Shown here: positions 34,339 through 44,251 of the stretch, piece by piece
Layout of the letters: every line of letters begins with the position of its first letter
How positions within the stretch are numbered: the first letter of the stretch is position 1
Notes under the pieces: generated by a model
Told to the model about the DNA's origin: nothing
Seen by the model: the letters and a program-made list of their open reading frames with translations, nothing else
The model's database searches: none
Made by a program: the position numbers and the translations under genes
Assembly: GCF_006770285.1 (NCBI RefSeq)
Contig: NZ_CP017195.1
Coordinates: 2,182,001-2,246,000 of the forward strand
Direction of reading: 5' to 3'
Source: Lactococcus paracarnosus
GTDB taxonomy: Bacteria > Bacillota > Bacilli > Lactobacillales > Streptococcaceae
Length of the DNA: 64,000 bases

Positions 34339-35553
34339 ATGACAATAACAAAAACAAAAAACGGAACGTATCGTTTACGAATTTATATTCCAGAGGAAGC
34401 CAGATCATCACTTGGAACGGGTAAAAAAGTAATCGAAAAGCGTTTTAAATTAAGGAGTGAAGCCAAAAAATATGAACTAGATATGCTAAACAAAATTGAT
34501 AAAATTTTGAGTGGAGAAAGACTTTCGGAATTTGAAACAAATGGCGATATTCTCTTTTCAGATTTTTTCTATCACGTTTGGTGGAAATCTTACAAAGCAG
34601 GGCAGACAACCAGTACAATTAAACCGCCTACAAAAGTTACAGTAGAAAATACTACTTTAGTATTCAAGAAACATATTTTACCTATGCTTGGCAACTACTC
34701 GATTAACTTTCTCAATCAAAATAAGCAAGTCATTTTAAATCTAATGACTGCTAAAGCTGATGAGTATGCCAACTTCAAAGTTATAAGAAGTTATGTTAAT
34801 TCTATCTTTGATTGGGCGGAAGAATTGGAATACATTGAATCTAATAAGATTTCTAAAACTTTAAAACGCATTAAATCAACGAAGAAAATCAGGTTACGTG
34901 AAGCCAGACGTGATGAAGACTTGTATCTCTCTCAGAATGAACTCAGGGATTGGTTGAAAGCAATTGCTGATGATTTAGAAAATGGAGATTTAAAATTAAA
35001 AGATTATGTTCTATTCTTTACAACATTTTTTCTTTCTGATCGAAAATCGGAAACTTATGCTCTTGAATGGCAACACATTGATTTCAAAAAATCTGAAATT
35101 CATCTAATTCAAGCATTAGATAAATACGGTAATATCAAGTCAACAAAAAGTAATAAAAAGACTATTTTTTCAATTCCTAAAGAATTAATTATTATGCTTC
35201 AAGATTGGAAAGTTCAACAAAAGAATGAGCTTGCAAAATTTAATATCATTCAAACAAATAAACAATTTGTATTTACGTACATTGATACTAAAGGGAACGT
35301 AAACAAACCATTACATCCTGATTATCTCAATTATCGAATGAATGCTATTAGAAAGAGACATGCTAACCTCGCACCCGCTACACCTCACAAATTAAGACAT
35401 ACTGGAGCAACTCTAGCCAAACAAGCTGGTACTTCTTTAGAAGCAATCTCAGAAGCCTTGACACATAGTGGAATAGATATAACTCAAACTTATGTCAATA
35501 CCTCAAATGTTGTTCCTATGGCTGTCGGAGAAATTGCTTATCGTCATCTTTAA
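34339..35553 (+). CDS. int: tyrosine recombinase, ICE integrase
   Basis: 404 residues: an N-terminal AP2-like arm-binding part (TKTKNGTYRLRIYIPEEARS), a SAM-like core-binding domain around residues 70-175 and the catalytic domain. Catalytic residues are visible: Arg in SDRKSETYALEW, HKLRHT near residue 347 and the Tyr in ITQTYVN near residue 388. It lies 116 bp from the rpsI stop, next to its own arm and core sites, so rpsI is the attachment gene. Confidence 0.95.
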   Translation: MTITKTKNGTYRLRIYIPEEARSSLGTGKKVIEKRFKLRSEAKKYELDMLNKIDKILSGERLSEFETNGDILFSDFFYHVWWKSYKAGQTTSTIKPPTKVTVENTTLVFKKHILPMLGNYSINFLNQNKQVILNLMTAKADEYANFKVIRSYVNSIFDWAEELEYIESNKISKTLKRIKSTKKIRLREARRDEDLYLSQNELRDWLKAIADDLENGDLKLKDYVLFFTTFFLSDRKSETYALEWQHIDFKKSEIHLIQALDKYGNIKSTKSNKKTIFSIPKELIIMLQDWKVQQKNELAKFNIIQTNKQFVFTYIDTKGNVNKPLHPDYLNYRMNAIRKRHANLAPATPHKLRHTGATLAKQAGTSLEAISEALTHSGIDITQTYVNTSNVVPMAVGEIAYRHL

Positions 35554-35559
35554 AAATCA

Positions 35560-35632
35560 ATGGTGTGAATATGGTGTGAATTATGGTGTGAACTTTTCAA
35601 AAAACGAACAAAAAAACACCCAATGGTGTGAA
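35560..35632 (+). repeat. four direct repeats ATGGTGTGAA (integrase arm-type sites)
   Basis: Exact 10-bp copies at 35560-35569, 35571-35580, 35583-35592 and 35623-35632; a fifth partial copy (GGTGTC) follows. Spacings of 11, 12 and 40 bp next to a tyrosine integrase gene and its core site are typical of arm sites bound by the N-terminal domain of Int. Confidence 0.75.
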
Positions 35633-35648
35633 CCAAAAGGTGTCTTGA

Positions 35649-35677
35649 AACGTTGATATGAAAGAGATATTAACGTT
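35649..35677. other. ICE attachment core site at the 3' end of rpsI
   Basis: AACGTTGATAT (35649-35659) and ATATTAACGTT (35667-35677) form an 11-bp inverted repeat with one mismatch around the 7-bp spacer GAAAGAG, the layout of a tyrosine-recombinase core site. The right arm contains the rpsI stop codon (TAA, 35672-35670), so integration keeps the S9 protein intact. The second att copy was not found in the window. Confidence 0.7.
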
Positions 35678-36062
35678 TTGAAAATTGACTTGCTTTACGG
35701 GCTTTTTTGAGACCAGCTTTTTTACGTTCAACCATACGAGCATCACGTGTAAGCAAACCAGCACGTTTTAATGACGCACGGAAGTCAGGGTCTACATTTA
35801 GAAGCGCACGTGAGATACCATGACGGATCGCACCAGCTTGTCCTGCATAACCACCACCATTAACGTTTACAAGAACGTCGTAAGCACCAACTGTTTCAGT
35901 TGCGCCAAATGGTTGGTTGATGACCAAACGCAAGTCAGCGTGTGGGATATATTCTTCAACGTCTTTGTTGTTTACTGTGATTTTACCAGTGCCGGGTACC
36001 AAACGTACACGAGCTACTGAGTTTTTACGGCGTCCAGTGCCGAGATATTGTACTTGTGCCAA
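35670..36062 (-). CDS. rpsI: 30S ribosomal protein S9
   Basis: 130 residues, full length, with the conserved [16 protein letters not shown] start and the basic [12 protein letters not shown] tail that reaches the P-site tRNA. It follows rplM with a 13-bp gap, the standard rplM-rpsI pair. The 3' end is the attachment site of the ICE; the C-terminus is unchanged by the insertion. The natural terminator downstream has been displaced by the element. Confidence 0.98.
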   Translation of the reverse strand: MAQVQYLGTGRRKNSVARVRLVPGTGKITVNNKDVEEYIPHADLRLVINQPFGATETVGAYDVLVNVNGGGYAGQAGAIRHGISRALLNVDPDFRASLKRAGLLTRDARMVERKKAGLKKARKASQFSKR

Positions 36063-36075
36063 TGTCTAGTCCTCC

Positions 36076-36522
36076 TTAGATTAATCCTGTAATGTCAAGC
36101 ACTTCTGGGTTTTGAGCTTGGTGTGTATGCTCAGCGCCAACAAATACTTTAAGTTTCATGCCTTGAGCACGACCAAGCGTGTTATGTGGCAACATACCTT
36201 TTACAGAAGTTTCGATAAGACGAACTGCATTTTTTTCACGCAATTCACCAGCAGTGATTGATTTCAAACCACCTGGGTACATTGAGTGTTTGTAGTAAAT
36301 CTTGTCAGTTGCTTTTTTACCAGTTAATTTCACTTGTCCAGCATTAATAACGATAACGAAATCGCCAGTATCTGTATGAAGTGTGTATTGTGGTTTATTT
36401 TTGCCGCGTAGAATGCTCGCTACAACTGCTGACAAACGTCCCAAAGGAATATCTGTCGCATCAACAACGTGCCATTTACGTTCAACTTCGCCTGGCTTAG
36501 CGAAATAGGTAGTTTTGTTCAT
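36076..36522 (-). CDS. rplM: 50S ribosomal protein L13
   Basis: 148 residues with the full L13 signature ([44 protein letters not shown]). An early assembly protein of the large subunit. TTGGAGAAATC provides the ribosome site. It is preceded by a structured leader and its own promoter. Confidence 0.98.
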   Translation of the reverse strand: MNKTTYFAKPGEVERKWHVVDATDIPLGRLSAVVASILRGKNKPQYTLHTDTGDFVIVINAGQVKLTGKKATDKIYYKHSMYPGGLKSITAGELREKNAVRLIETSVKGMLPHNTLGRAQGMKLKVFVGAEHTHQAQNPEVLDITGLI

Positions 36523-36579
36523 GATTTCTCCAATTTTTTTACTGTAGTTTACGGGGTGTCCGTGAATCGTTCCTTATTC

Positions 36580-36635
36580 ATAGACGGTATTTTCAAGTTT
36601 CCGGGACCTAAAAATGGGGTAAACAATACCGCTTT
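36580..36635 (-). promoter_or_regulatory. L13-type ribosomal protein leader RNA
   Basis: In the ~110-nt untranslated region before rplM, CGGTATT (36631-36625) pairs with AATACCG (36591-36585) to close a multi-element stem that encloses GTTTACCCC and GGTCCCGGAAACTTG. This looks like the L13 leader of Firmicutes, by which free L13 or S9 reduces expression of the operon. The family assignment is from memory of its shape. Confidence 0.6.
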
Positions 36636-36637
36636 TA

Positions 36638-36667
36638 ATAATATCATTTTTGAACAGGTTTTGTCAA
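36638..36667 (-). promoter_or_regulatory. promoter of rplM-rpsI
   Basis: Minus strand TTGACA (36667-36662), 18-bp spacer, TATTAT (36643-36638). Consensus -35 box. It overlaps the divergent rnhC promoter region by a few bases, so the two probably influence each other. Confidence 0.8.
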
Positions 36668-36675
36668 GTTTTTTT

Positions 36676-36691
36676 GCTATAATAGTTTTTA
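36676..36691 (+). promoter_or_regulatory. extended -10 promoter giving a leaderless rnhC transcript
   Basis: TGCTATAAT (TATAAT at 36678-36683) is an extended -10 element. The expected start point seven bases downstream coincides with the A of the rnhC ATG at 36691. No Shine-Dalgarno sequence lies before that ATG. No good -35 box is present at the normal distance, as is common for extended -10 promoters. Confidence 0.6.
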
Positions 36692-37569
36692 TGACCATCG
36701 TTTTAAAGTTAACCCCAAAGGAAATTTCCCATCTCATTGTAGCCTACCAACCTGATACATCGGTTGCATCTAGTCCATATATCCAATTTTTAGCCAAGCC
36801 ACCAGGTTGTGTCATCACTGTTTATACATCAGGAAAAGTCATGTTCCAAGGTGAACGTTCTGAGCATTACGCGAGCCAATTTGGCTATAAACACACACCA
36901 GTTGCTAAAGTCCAACAAACGAATATCATTGGAACGGATGAGGTTGGCAATGGGTCTTACTTCGGAGGATTAGCTGTCGTCGCAACTTTTCTATCAGATG
37001 AAGATATCCCACTTATCAAGAAATTGGGTGTTGATGATTCTAAAAAATTAACGGATACTAAAATTAGACAAATTGCACCTATTTTAAAAGATAGGATTCA
37101 GCACAAGGCGCTTTTACTGACACCTAGCAAATATAATGAGGTTATCGAATCAGGTTATAATGCAGTTTCAGTCAAAGTTGCCCTACATAACCAAGCAATT
37201 TTTCTTCTGGAAAAACAGTTATCTGTTGTCCCTGATCATATCATCATAGACGCGTTCACTACTGAAAAAAATTATACCAAGTACCTCAAAAATGAAGCAA
37301 ATGAAACTAGCGGTAAGGTCACACTAATTCAAAAAGCTGAAGGGCAGTTTTACACTGTTGCCGTCTCATCTGTTATCGCAAGAAGTCTATTTCTTGATGA
37401 ATTAGATGACCTATCACAAAATGTTGGGATATCCCTACCCAGTGGCGCAGGGCACAAATCTGACCTAACAGCAGCTAAAATCATTAAGCAGCTTGGAGAA
37501 TCAACACTTAGTCAAGTAGCGAAACTCCATTTTGCCAATACCGAGAAAGCGAGAAAATTAAACAAATGA
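36691..37569 (+). CDS. rnhC: ribonuclease HIII
   Basis: 292 residues from the ATG at 36691. The N-terminal TBP-like substrate-binding domain (residues ~1-85) precedes the catalytic domain with GTDEVGNGSYFGGLAVV (Asp-Glu active site), DDSKKLTD and IIIDAFTTEKNY. It cuts RNA in RNA-DNA hybrids. An open frame extends further upstream into the rplM leader but is not part of the gene. It overlaps lepB by 4 bp. Confidence 0.95.
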   Translation: MTIVLKLTPKEISHLIVAYQPDTSVASSPYIQFLAKPPGCVITVYTSGKVMFQGERSEHYASQFGYKHTPVAKVQQTNIIGTDEVGNGSYFGGLAVVATFLSDEDIPLIKKLGVDDSKKLTDTKIRQIAPILKDRIQHKALLLTPSKYNEVIESGYNAVSVKVALHNQAIFLLEKQLSVVPDHIIIDAFTTEKNYTKYLKNEANETSGKVTLIQKAEGQFYTVAVSSVIARSLFLDELDDLSQNVGISLPSGAGHKSDLTAAKIIKQLGESTLSQVAKLHFANTEKARKLNK

Positions 37570-38162
37570 AAGTACTTAAAGAATGGGGCCCCTGTGTTTT
37601 AATCATTGCGGTTATTCTCCTGTTACGACTGTATGTATGGAAACCAGTAATTGTTGATGGACATTCCATGGATCCTACACTTGCGGATAAAGAGCACTTA
37701 ATCATCGTGAAGACAGTTAATATTAAACGCCAAGAAATCGTTGTTGCCAAAGAATATGATCGTAACAACGGTAAAGAAAAAAATATCGTCAAGCGTATCA
37801 TTGGTCTACCTGGCGATACAATCAAATTCGATGCAGATGTGCTGACAGTTAATGGTAAAGTAGTTGAAGAGCCTTATCTGAACAACTATAAGATTAAATT
37901 TTCGAAAGATAAATTACAAGATACCTTCAGCTATAATGGGTTTTTCCAAGAGATTGCACGAAATGCTGCCGCTTTTACAGTTTCAGCAACTGGGGAATCT
38001 AACTTTACAGTTACCGTCCCCAAAGGGCAATACTTCTTAATGGGAGATGACCGATTAGTCTCACAAGATTCACGCCAAGTGGGCACCTTTTCAAAAAAAG
38101 ATCTAGTAGGGGAAGTCAAACTAAGACTTTGGCCACTAAACAAAATAGGGACTGTTGATTAA
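37566..38162 (+). CDS. lepB: signal peptidase I
   Basis: 198 residues of the small Gram-positive SipS type: one N-terminal membrane helix (CVLIIAVILLLRLYVW), the catalytic Ser in DGHSMDPTL and Lys in NIVKRIIGLPGD, and the conserved GDDRLVSQDSR box near residue 160. It removes signal peptides on the outer face of the membrane. Translationally coupled to rnhC. Confidence 0.96.
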   Translation: MKVLKEWGPCVLIIAVILLLRLYVWKPVIVDGHSMDPTLADKEHLIIVKTVNIKRQEIVVAKEYDRNNGKEKNIVKRIIGLPGDTIKFDADVLTVNGKVVEEPYLNNYKIKFSKDKLQDTFSYNGFFQEIARNAAAFTVSATGESNFTVTVPKGQYFLMGDDRLVSQDSRQVGTFSKKDLVGEVKLRLWPLNKIGTVD

Positions 38163-38170
38163 GTAAGAAA

Positions 38171-38202
38171 GCCTCACATCAATCTTGATGCGAGACTTTT
38201 TT
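38171..38202. terminator. bidirectional terminator between lepB and hisE
   Basis: GCCTCACATCAA and TTGATGCGAGAC pair around TC, with T6 on the plus side and TTTCTT on the minus side. On the minus strand the two imperfect positions become G-U pairs, so it ends the his operon best; it also ends lepB. Confidence 0.8.
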
Positions 38203-38241
38203 ATATACACTTGACTAAGAGATAGTTTGTTTTGACTGTTT

Positions 38242-38556
38242 TTAGTAGTTACTTATCTCTGATCTGTCATGGACATGAGATTGCTTACCAGTTCTCGCAT
38301 CAAGTACTGCTTGAATATCAGCTGGTGTGACACCCGTTTCGGCTAGCATGACAGCGATATGATAAAAGACATCTGCTGCCTCGTTGGCGATCTCAACCTT
38401 GTCTGCATTTTTAGCAGCAATGATGACTTCGGTCGCTTCCTCGCCAACTTTTTTTAGAATTTTATCTAACCCCTTATCAAATAAATAGTTAGTGTAAGAG
38501 CCTGTCTTAGGCTCTTTTTTTCTGGCAATTGCTTGATTATATAACTCTGTAATCAT
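38242..38556 (-). CDS. hisE: phosphoribosyl-ATP pyrophosphatase
   Basis: 104 residues of the MazG-like HisE family (EEATEVIIAAK near residue 38, EAADVFYHIAVML near residue 60). It performs the second step of histidine synthesis, splitting pyrophosphate from PR-ATP. It is a separate gene directly after hisI (adjacent stop and start) rather than a HisIE fusion. Last gene of the operon. Confidence 0.96.
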   Translation of the reverse strand: MITELYNQAIARKKEPKTGSYTNYLFDKGLDKILKKVGEEATEVIIAAKNADKVEIANEAADVFYHIAVMLAETGVTPADIQAVLDARTGKQSHVHDRSEISNY

Positions 38557-38922
38557 TTAGTTCTCCTCTCTCATCGCGATGACATCCGTAAAAAAACAAC
38601 TTCTAGTACCTGTGTGACAAGCCGGACCAACTTGATCAACAGCAATCAGAAGCGTGTCAAAATCACAGTCCACCTTAATGCTTTTAACATATTGGTAATG
38701 GCCTGACGTATCACCCTTGTGCCATAGTTCCTGACGGGATCTCGACCAGTACCACATTTCTTTTGTCTCTAATGTCAGCTGATAACTTTGTGCATTCATG
38801 TAAGCTAACATCAAGACTTGGCCATTTGCAATATCTGTCACGATAACAGGCACCAAGCCATCAGGACTCTTTTCAAAATCAAGTTTAACATCAGTCTGAC
38901 TAAAATTTTCTTGACGCATCAT
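38557..38922 (-). CDS. hisI: phosphoribosyl-AMP cyclohydrolase
   Basis: 121 residues with the zinc and magnesium ligands in [14 protein letters not shown] and [11 protein letters not shown]. Opens the purine ring of PR-AMP (third step). Starts with two ATG codons overlapping the hisF stop by 4 bp. Confidence 0.96.
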   Translation of the reverse strand: MMRQENFSQTDVKLDFEKSPDGLVPVIVTDIANGQVLMLAYMNAQSYQLTLETKEMWYWSRSRQELWHKGDTSGHYQYVKSIKVDCDFDTLLIAVDQVGPACHTGTRSCFFTDVIAMREEN

Positions 38923-39677
38923 AGGCGTACCTCAATCTGATTTGCTTTCATTTTCAATTTGACGTCCTTAATATCTATCTCACCATAGTGAAAGACACTG
39001 GCAGCTAAGGCCCCTGTTACTGATGTTTGTTGGAATACCTCAACCATATCATAGGCTGTCCCAGCACCACCAGAAGCGATCACAGGAACATTTACAGCAT
39101 TGGCTACAGCGTTACTTAGCGCAATGTCAAATCCCGATTTTGTTCCATCTTTATCCATACTCGTTAAAAGAATTTCACCAGCACCTAAGGCAACTGCTTG
39201 CTTAGCCCACTCGACTGCATCAAGACCCGTATCCTTACGACCGCCATTAACATAGACATGAAAACTGCCATCTGTTTGTTTTTTAGCATCTATGGCAACA
39301 ACAATACACTGGTTGCCAAATTTTTCTGCCCCTTGTCGAATTAAATCAGGGTTTGCGACTGCACTTGAGTTGATGCCGACTTTATCTGCACCAGCCCTTA
39401 GCATCTTACTCATATCAGAGACAGAGCGAATACCACCACCGACTGTAAATGGAATGAACACTTGATCTGCCACATGACGCACCACCTCTACCATCGTATC
39501 ACGTGCCTCATGAGTCGCCGTAATATCGAGAAAAACAAGCTCGTCGCATCCTTGTTCATAGTAGAGTTTAGCTGTTTCTGCAGGATCACCAACATCGGTT
39601 AAGTTGACAAAGTTGACACCCTTGACAACACGACCATCTTTGACATCTAGGCAAGGAATAATTCTTTTTGCTAGCAT
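38919..39677 (-). CDS. hisF: imidazole glycerol phosphate synthase, cyclase subunit
   Basis: 252-residue TIM barrel; catalytic Asp residues in [18 protein letters not shown] (residue 11) and [13 protein letters not shown] (near residue 131). Uses ammonia delivered by HisH to form IGP and AICAR. Lies directly after hisA with a 1-bp gap. Confidence 0.97.
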   Translation of the reverse strand: MLAKRIIPCLDVKDGRVVKGVNFVNLTDVGDPAETAKLYYEQGCDELVFLDITATHEARDTMVEVVRHVADQVFIPFTVGGGIRSVSDMSKMLRAGADKVGINSSAVANPDLIRQGAEKFGNQCIVVAIDAKKQTDGSFHVYVNGGRKDTGLDAVEWAKQAVALGAGEILLTSMDKDGTKSGFDIALSNAVANAVNVPVIASGGAGTAYDMVEVFQQTSVTGALAASVFHYGEIDIKDVKLKMKANQIEVRL

Positions 39678-39678
39678 G

Positions 39679-40392
39679 TTAGTACTCCTTTAACTCATCT
39701 AAACTAATATTACCATTGTAGTAAGCCTTACCAACAATCGTACCCGTAACCCCAATGTCAGAAAGAGCTGTCAAATCACTGACTTCAGCAATCCCACCAG
39801 AAGCGATGACAGTAGCAGACGTCAAGGCATCCTGTAACTGCTCATAATGGCTAAGATTTGGACCAGCTAAAGTCCCATCACGGTCAACGTCAGTGTAAAC
39901 AAATAGGCGGACACCCATTTTTTCCATCTCAAGTGCTAGGGTAATGAAGTCTACATCAGATGTCTCTAGCCATCCCTTAGTCGCAACCATTCCTTTTTTA
40001 GCATCGATCCCAATCACAATCTTATCTGCACCAAATTGTGTTAACGCCTCTCTAACAAAGTCAGGATCTGTGACTGCCATCGACCCAATGATGACGCGAT
40101 CGACACCTTTTGCTAGATAAGCACCAATTTGTGTTAGTGTGCGAATACCACCACCAACTTCAATCTTTAGACCAGTCTGCTTGACGATGTCTTCAATGAT
40201 TGGTGCGCTGGTTGCTCTACCATCTAGTGCGCCATCTAAATCAACAACGTGTAAATAGGTCGTACCAGCTTTGGCAAAAATTTTTGCTTGCTCCAAGGGA
40301 CTATCATTCACAACTGTTTCTTGTTCAAAATCGCCTTTATATAAACGAACTGCACGACCATTTTTGATATCAATTGCTGGTAGTATTTGCAT
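39679..40392 (-). CDS. hisA: ProFAR isomerase
   Basis: 237 residues from the ATG at 40392, which has GGAG at the right distance; a TTG two codons upstream is in frame. The TIM barrel carries the catalytic Asp in [14 protein letters not shown] (residue 7) and YTDVDRDGT near residue 128. It is a homologue of HisF. It overlaps hisH by 23 bp. Confidence 0.96.
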   Translation of the reverse strand: MQILPAIDIKNGRAVRLYKGDFEQETVVNDSPLEQAKIFAKAGTTYLHVVDLDGALDGRATSAPIIEDIVKQTGLKIEVGGGIRTLTQIGAYLAKGVDRVIIGSMAVTDPDFVREALTQFGADKIVIGIDAKKGMVATKGWLETSDVDFITLALEMEKMGVRLFVYTDVDRDGTLAGPNLSHYEQLQDALTSATVIASGGIAEVSDLTALSDIGVTGTIVGKAYYNGNISLDELKEY

Positions 40393-40996
40393 AGACAATC
40401 TCCTTAAAGTTTTCTAGGATACCAAGTCCGACATCTCCAGATTTTTCTGGATGAAACTGGCAACCATAGACATGACCATGAGAAATCATAGCTGGAAGGG
40501 CTAGGCCATAGTCTGCTGTTGCATCTAGAAAAGGGTTGGCAACATCTGTAAAGTAAGAATGTACAAAATAAACATAGTTACCCTGTAAACCTTTTGTCAA
40601 CATAGTGTCACGATGAACACTTAAGTTATTCCAACCCATATGTGGTACTTTTAAGCCTTTACGTGTTGGAATAGCGCGACAGGTTCCTGGAATTAAGCCC
40701 AGTCCTTCTGTAAAACGATGTTCTTCTGATGCGTCAAGTAGCAGTTGCATCCCTAAACAAATACCTAAAAGTGGTATGCCACTTGCGACAGCTGTCTTCA
40801 GACTTGTGATCAAGTCGCGTTTTTCAAGTTCAGCCATTGCCGTGGGAAAGGCCCCAACACCTGGTAAGATGATGCCGTCAGCAGCCTTGATCACATTTTG
40901 ATCAGCTGTCAAAACTGCTGTTACACCTAGCTTCTCTAGTGCACGCAACACATTTGCTGTATTGCCCGCGTCGTAATCAATCACTGCAATTGTCAT
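40370..40996 (-). CDS. hisH: imidazole glycerol phosphate synthase, glutaminase subunit
   Basis: 208 residues of class I glutamine amidotransferase: nucleophile Cys in [12 protein letters not shown] (near residue 77) and His/Glu in CQFHPEKSG (near residue 185). Feeds ammonia through HisF. All triad residues are present. Confidence 0.97.
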   Translation of the reverse strand: MTIAVIDYDAGNTANVLRALEKLGVTAVLTADQNVIKAADGIILPGVGAFPTAMAELEKRDLITSLKTAVASGIPLLGICLGMQLLLDASEEHRFTEGLGLIPGTCRAIPTRKGLKVPHMGWNNLSVHRDTMLTKGLQGNYVYFVHSYFTDVANPFLDATADYGLALPAMISHGHVYGCQFHPEKSGDVGLGILENFKEIVYANTTSN

Positions 40997-40997
40997 A

Positions 40998-41582
40998 TTA
41001 CAAGACTCCTTTAGTCGAATTCACACCATGAATTTCAGGATTCAAGGTCACAGCTTCACGTAACGCACGGCCAGTCGCTTTAAACAAGCTTTCTGACTTA
41101 TGATGGTTATTTTTGCCATGTAAAATCTTCAAGTGTAGATTCATCTGTACATTAAAAGCTAAGGCTTGGAAAAATTCTTCCACAAGTTCTGTATCAAAGT
41201 TACCTAACTTAGGGTTTGTAAACTCAGCATCAAAAACAAGATAAGACCGACCTGATAAATCAAGACTTGACATCCCCAATGTCTCATCCATGGGGACAAA
41301 ACTTGTCCCATAACGATTGATGCCTGCTTTGTCACCCAATGCCTCACGTAACACTTGTCCAAGTGCAATACCAACATCTTCTACGGTATGATGGCTGTCA
41401 ACGTGTAAATCACCGTTTGCTTTAACTACAAGACTGAACCTGCCATGTCTTGCCAGCAATGTCAACATGTGATCAAAAAAACCAACACCTGTGTCAATCT
41501 CAACTGGGTCTTGAGCATCTAAATTTACCGCAAGGGTAATTTGTGTTTCTGCAGTATTTCTGATGATCTCTGCTTGTCTCAT
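40998..41582 (-). CDS. hisB: imidazoleglycerol-phosphate dehydratase
   Basis: 194 residues, the mono-functional form without a phosphatase domain. Metal-binding His motifs [24 protein letters not shown] and [11 protein letters not shown] are all present. The histidinol-phosphate phosphatase step must therefore come from another gene. Confidence 0.97.
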   Translation of the reverse strand: MRQAEIIRNTAETQITLAVNLDAQDPVEIDTGVGFFDHMLTLLARHGRFSLVVKANGDLHVDSHHTVEDVGIALGQVLREALGDKAGINRYGTSFVPMDETLGMSSLDLSGRSYLVFDAEFTNPKLGNFDTELVEEFFQALAFNVQMNLHLKILHGKNNHHKSESLFKATGRALREAVTLNPEIHGVNSTKGVL

Positions 41583-42232
41583 AGCTCACCTCTGACTTCC
41601 TTGATGATATCAAGTGCAAGTGCCAAGTTTGGCACATTAATTTGGTAGGGTGCTTGTTCACGCACGATGTCTTTCGCATTAAAGGCAATACCAATCCCAC
41701 TAGCTAAGATCATCGGTAAATCATTCGCACCATCGCCCATGGCAACTGTCTGTGATAAGTCTAGACCAAGTTCTTGCGCCCATTTTTTTAAGCTATCCAG
41801 TTTAACTGATTTCGTTACGATATCCCCAGTGACCTTACCAGTTAACTTGCCTGCTATGGCTTCGAGATGATTGGCACGGACATAGTCAATACCAAGTTCT
41901 CTAGCAAGACCATCTACAGTTTCGTGAAAGCCACCTGACACGACACCAACTCGCCATCCCTTAGCATGCAAGCTGTCAACTAAATCACGCGCGCCGTCTG
42001 TAAAATGGATTTGTTTGCGTATCGTGTCAAAAACTGATACCGGTAATCCTGCTAATAAGCCAACACGCGCGTGGAGAGACTCAGCAAAATCAAGCTCTCC
42101 ATTCATGGCACGATGTGTAATATCAGCTATCTCAGGACCGCTACCTGCAAGCTCTCCAAGTAAATCAATGCCTTCTTCTTGAATTAATGTGCTATCCACA
42201 TCCATGATCAATAAACCCTTAATTTTGGTCAT
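41579..42232 (-). CDS. serB: phosphoserine phosphatase-like HAD hydrolase in the his operon
   Basis: 217 residues with HAD motif [13 protein letters not shown], motif II SGGF near residue 100 and motif [15 protein letters not shown] near residue 165. The cap residues ([13 protein letters not shown]) look like SerB. A serB-like gene sits at the same place in lactococcal his operons. As no histidinol-phosphate phosphatase is encoded elsewhere in the operon, it may supply that activity instead of, or as well as, serine formation. Overlaps hisB by 4 bp. Confidence 0.85.
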   Translation of the reverse strand: MTKIKGLLIMDVDSTLIQEEGIDLLGELAGSGPEIADITHRAMNGELDFAESLHARVGLLAGLPVSVFDTIRKQIHFTDGARDLVDSLHAKGWRVGVVSGGFHETVDGLARELGIDYVRANHLEAIAGKLTGKVTGDIVTKSVKLDSLKKWAQELGLDLSQTVAMGDGANDLPMILASGIGIAFNAKDIVREQAPYQINVPNLALALDIIKEVRGEL

Positions 42233-42324
42233 CCTATCTCCTTAATCCTCTTTTATACGATACTTTAACATCTTATTAGCTATCACTTTATCTATGTTAA
42301 TATAATGAGTGTAAACAGCTGCAC

Positions 42325-43617
42325 TTATGCTTGCTCATCACGAATTTCTATCGCTCTCGCATGCCCCTCAAGGCCTTCAGAATAGGCTAGGGTCGTAATA
42401 TCTTTACTTGCCTTAGCAACTGCATCTTGACTATAATAGGTAAACTGACTACGCTTGACAAAGTCGTAAACTCCTAAGGCACTATAAAAGCGAGATGTCC
42501 CTGATGTCGGTAAGACATGATTCGTCCCAGCATAATAGTCGCCGATCGGTTCCGACGTAAAATGACCTAAAAAGATACTTCCAGCATGCTTAACCTTTGG
42601 CAAATATTCAATGGCATTATCCATGGCAATCTCTAAATGCTCAGGTGCTATATCATTCATTAAAGCAAACATATCATCGATGGTATCGGTAACGATCGTC
42701 CGACCATTTTGAACTATTGACTCCTGTGCAATGGCCTTACGCGGCAAACTTTCCAGTTGCTCTGATAAAGCCAGATCAACAGCATCAGCTAAGGCAACTG
42801 AATTCGTCACGAGTATGGCACGTGCTAACTTATCGTGCTCAGCTTGTGAGAGTAGATCTGCAGCAACATAACTCGCTTTTGCGGATGCATCTGCAATCAC
42901 ACCGATTTCAGAAGGACCGGCAATCATATCAATCCCAACTTGTCCGAAAACTTGTTTTTTAGCTGTTGCAACAAACACATTACCAGGTCCTGTAATCTTA
43001 TCTACTTTCGGTATCGTCTGTGTCCCATAAGCCAGAGCTGCGATGGCTTGCGCACCACCAACTTGGTAGATTTTCGTCACACCTGATAAGGCGGCGGCAA
43101 CCAAAATAGCCGGGTTAAAGTTTGCTTGTGGTGGTGTCACCATATAGATTTCAGGGACACCAGCTATCTTAGCAGGTAAGACATTCATCAATACACTAGA
43201 GGGGTAAGCCGCTGTGCCACCCGGTACATAGACACCAACCTTTTCGATTGGTAAAACGAGCTGTCCTCTGACCACACCATCTGTTTCGGTATCAACAAAG
43301 CCTTTTTCGACCTGATGTTTATGGTAAGATTCAATATTCGCTTTGGCATGTTCCAAAGCTGTTAAAACAGCTGGATCAATCTCATCAAATGCACGCGCGA
43401 TTGTTTCACGTGAAACTTCAAGTAGCTCCGGTACCATCCCATCAAACTTTTGTGCGTACGCATCAAGCGCGCTGTCTCCATTTTCTCGTACATTTGAGAT
43501 AATACTTGAAACGATATCATCTACATCATTTTGTGCTTGTGAATAGGCGGCATAATCAGCTGCCAAGACATCTGAAATTTCCTGAACTGTTCCTGTCAAT
43601 CGTTTCATTTTAACCAT
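42325..43617 (-). CDS. hisD: histidinol dehydrogenase
   Basis: 430 residues, full length. Family blocks [36 protein letters not shown] and [11 protein letters not shown] are visible, as are the C-terminal zinc and catalytic residues in EHLEIA and GHARAIEIR. Performs the last two oxidation steps. The start overlaps the hisG stop by 8 bp. A 92-bp gene-free gap separates it from serB. Confidence 0.97.
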   Translation of the reverse strand: MVKMKRLTGTVQEISDVLAADYAAYSQAQNDVDDIVSSIISNVRENGDSALDAYAQKFDGMVPELLEVSRETIARAFDEIDPAVLTALEHAKANIESYHKHQVEKGFVDTETDGVVRGQLVLPIEKVGVYVPGGTAAYPSSVLMNVLPAKIAGVPEIYMVTPPQANFNPAILVAAALSGVTKIYQVGGAQAIAALAYGTQTIPKVDKITGPGNVFVATAKKQVFGQVGIDMIAGPSEIGVIADASAKASYVAADLLSQAEHDKLARAILVTNSVALADAVDLALSEQLESLPRKAIAQESIVQNGRTIVTDTIDDMFALMNDIAPEHLEIAMDNAIEYLPKVKHAGSIFLGHFTSEPIGDYYAGTNHVLPTSGTSRFYSALGVYDFVKRSQFTYYSQDAVAKASKDITTLAYSEGLEGHARAIEIRDEQA

Positions 43618-44251
43618 TAAATGCTACCTCTTCATTTCCAACAACAGCCTCTAACCTAGCAATGAGTGCCATAATTTCTGGATTCTTCTTAATACTTGCA
43701 TTATTGGCAATCAACCTAGAAGAGACACGTACAATATCCTCAAAGATAATCAAACCATTGGCTGCAAGCGTATGCCCCGTCTCAACAATATCGACAATCG
43801 CATCTGTCAACCCAATAACAGGTGCAATCTCAACCGACCCTTGAATTGATACGATCTCCACATCTTCATGTTTGGCATTAAAAAAATCAGTGGCAATTTT
43901 AGGATACTTTGTCGCAATTTTTTTACGCTTATGGTCTAGCGGGTCATAATTTGGAATACTGGCTACTGAAAATTTACACAAGCCAATATTTAAATCTAAC
44001 ATCTCCAAGTAATTACCCGGATGCTCATATAAAACATCTGAGCCTACCACTCCCAAATCAGCGATGCCATGTTCCACATAGGTTGCCACGTCAGGCGCTT
44101 TAACCAGTAAAAAACGTAAATCCTGTGCCTGATCTATAAAAATCAGATTGCGTCCTTTATCTGCCATGAACCCCATATCAAACCCAGCCTGAGCCAAAAT
44201 CTTAACCGTATCTTTTTCGATGCGACCCTTGGTTAATGCAATCGTAATCAT
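43610..44251 (-). CDS. hisG: ATP phosphoribosyltransferase, short form
   Basis: 213 residues: the short HisG without the C-terminal regulatory domain, with [14 protein letters not shown] at the start and the PRPP-binding block [13 protein letters not shown] near residue 150. The short form needs HisZ, encoded next door, for activity and feedback control by histidine. First step of the pathway. Confidence 0.97.
   Translation of the reverse strand: MITIALTKGRIEKDTVKILAQAGFDMGFMADKGRNLIFIDQAQDLRFLLVKAPDVATYVEHGIADLGVVGSDVLYEHPGNYLEMLDLNIGLCKFSVASIPNYDPLDHKRKKIATKYPKIATDFFNAKHEDVEIVSIQGSVEIAPVIGLTDAIVDIVETGHTLAANGLIIFEDIVRVSSRLIANNASIKKNPEIMALIARLEAVVGNEEVAFNG

Noticed and set aside
36469-36690. 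N-terminal extension of the rnhC frame
   Set aside because: It lies in the rplM leader and coding region; RNase HIII alignment starts at the ATG at 36691.
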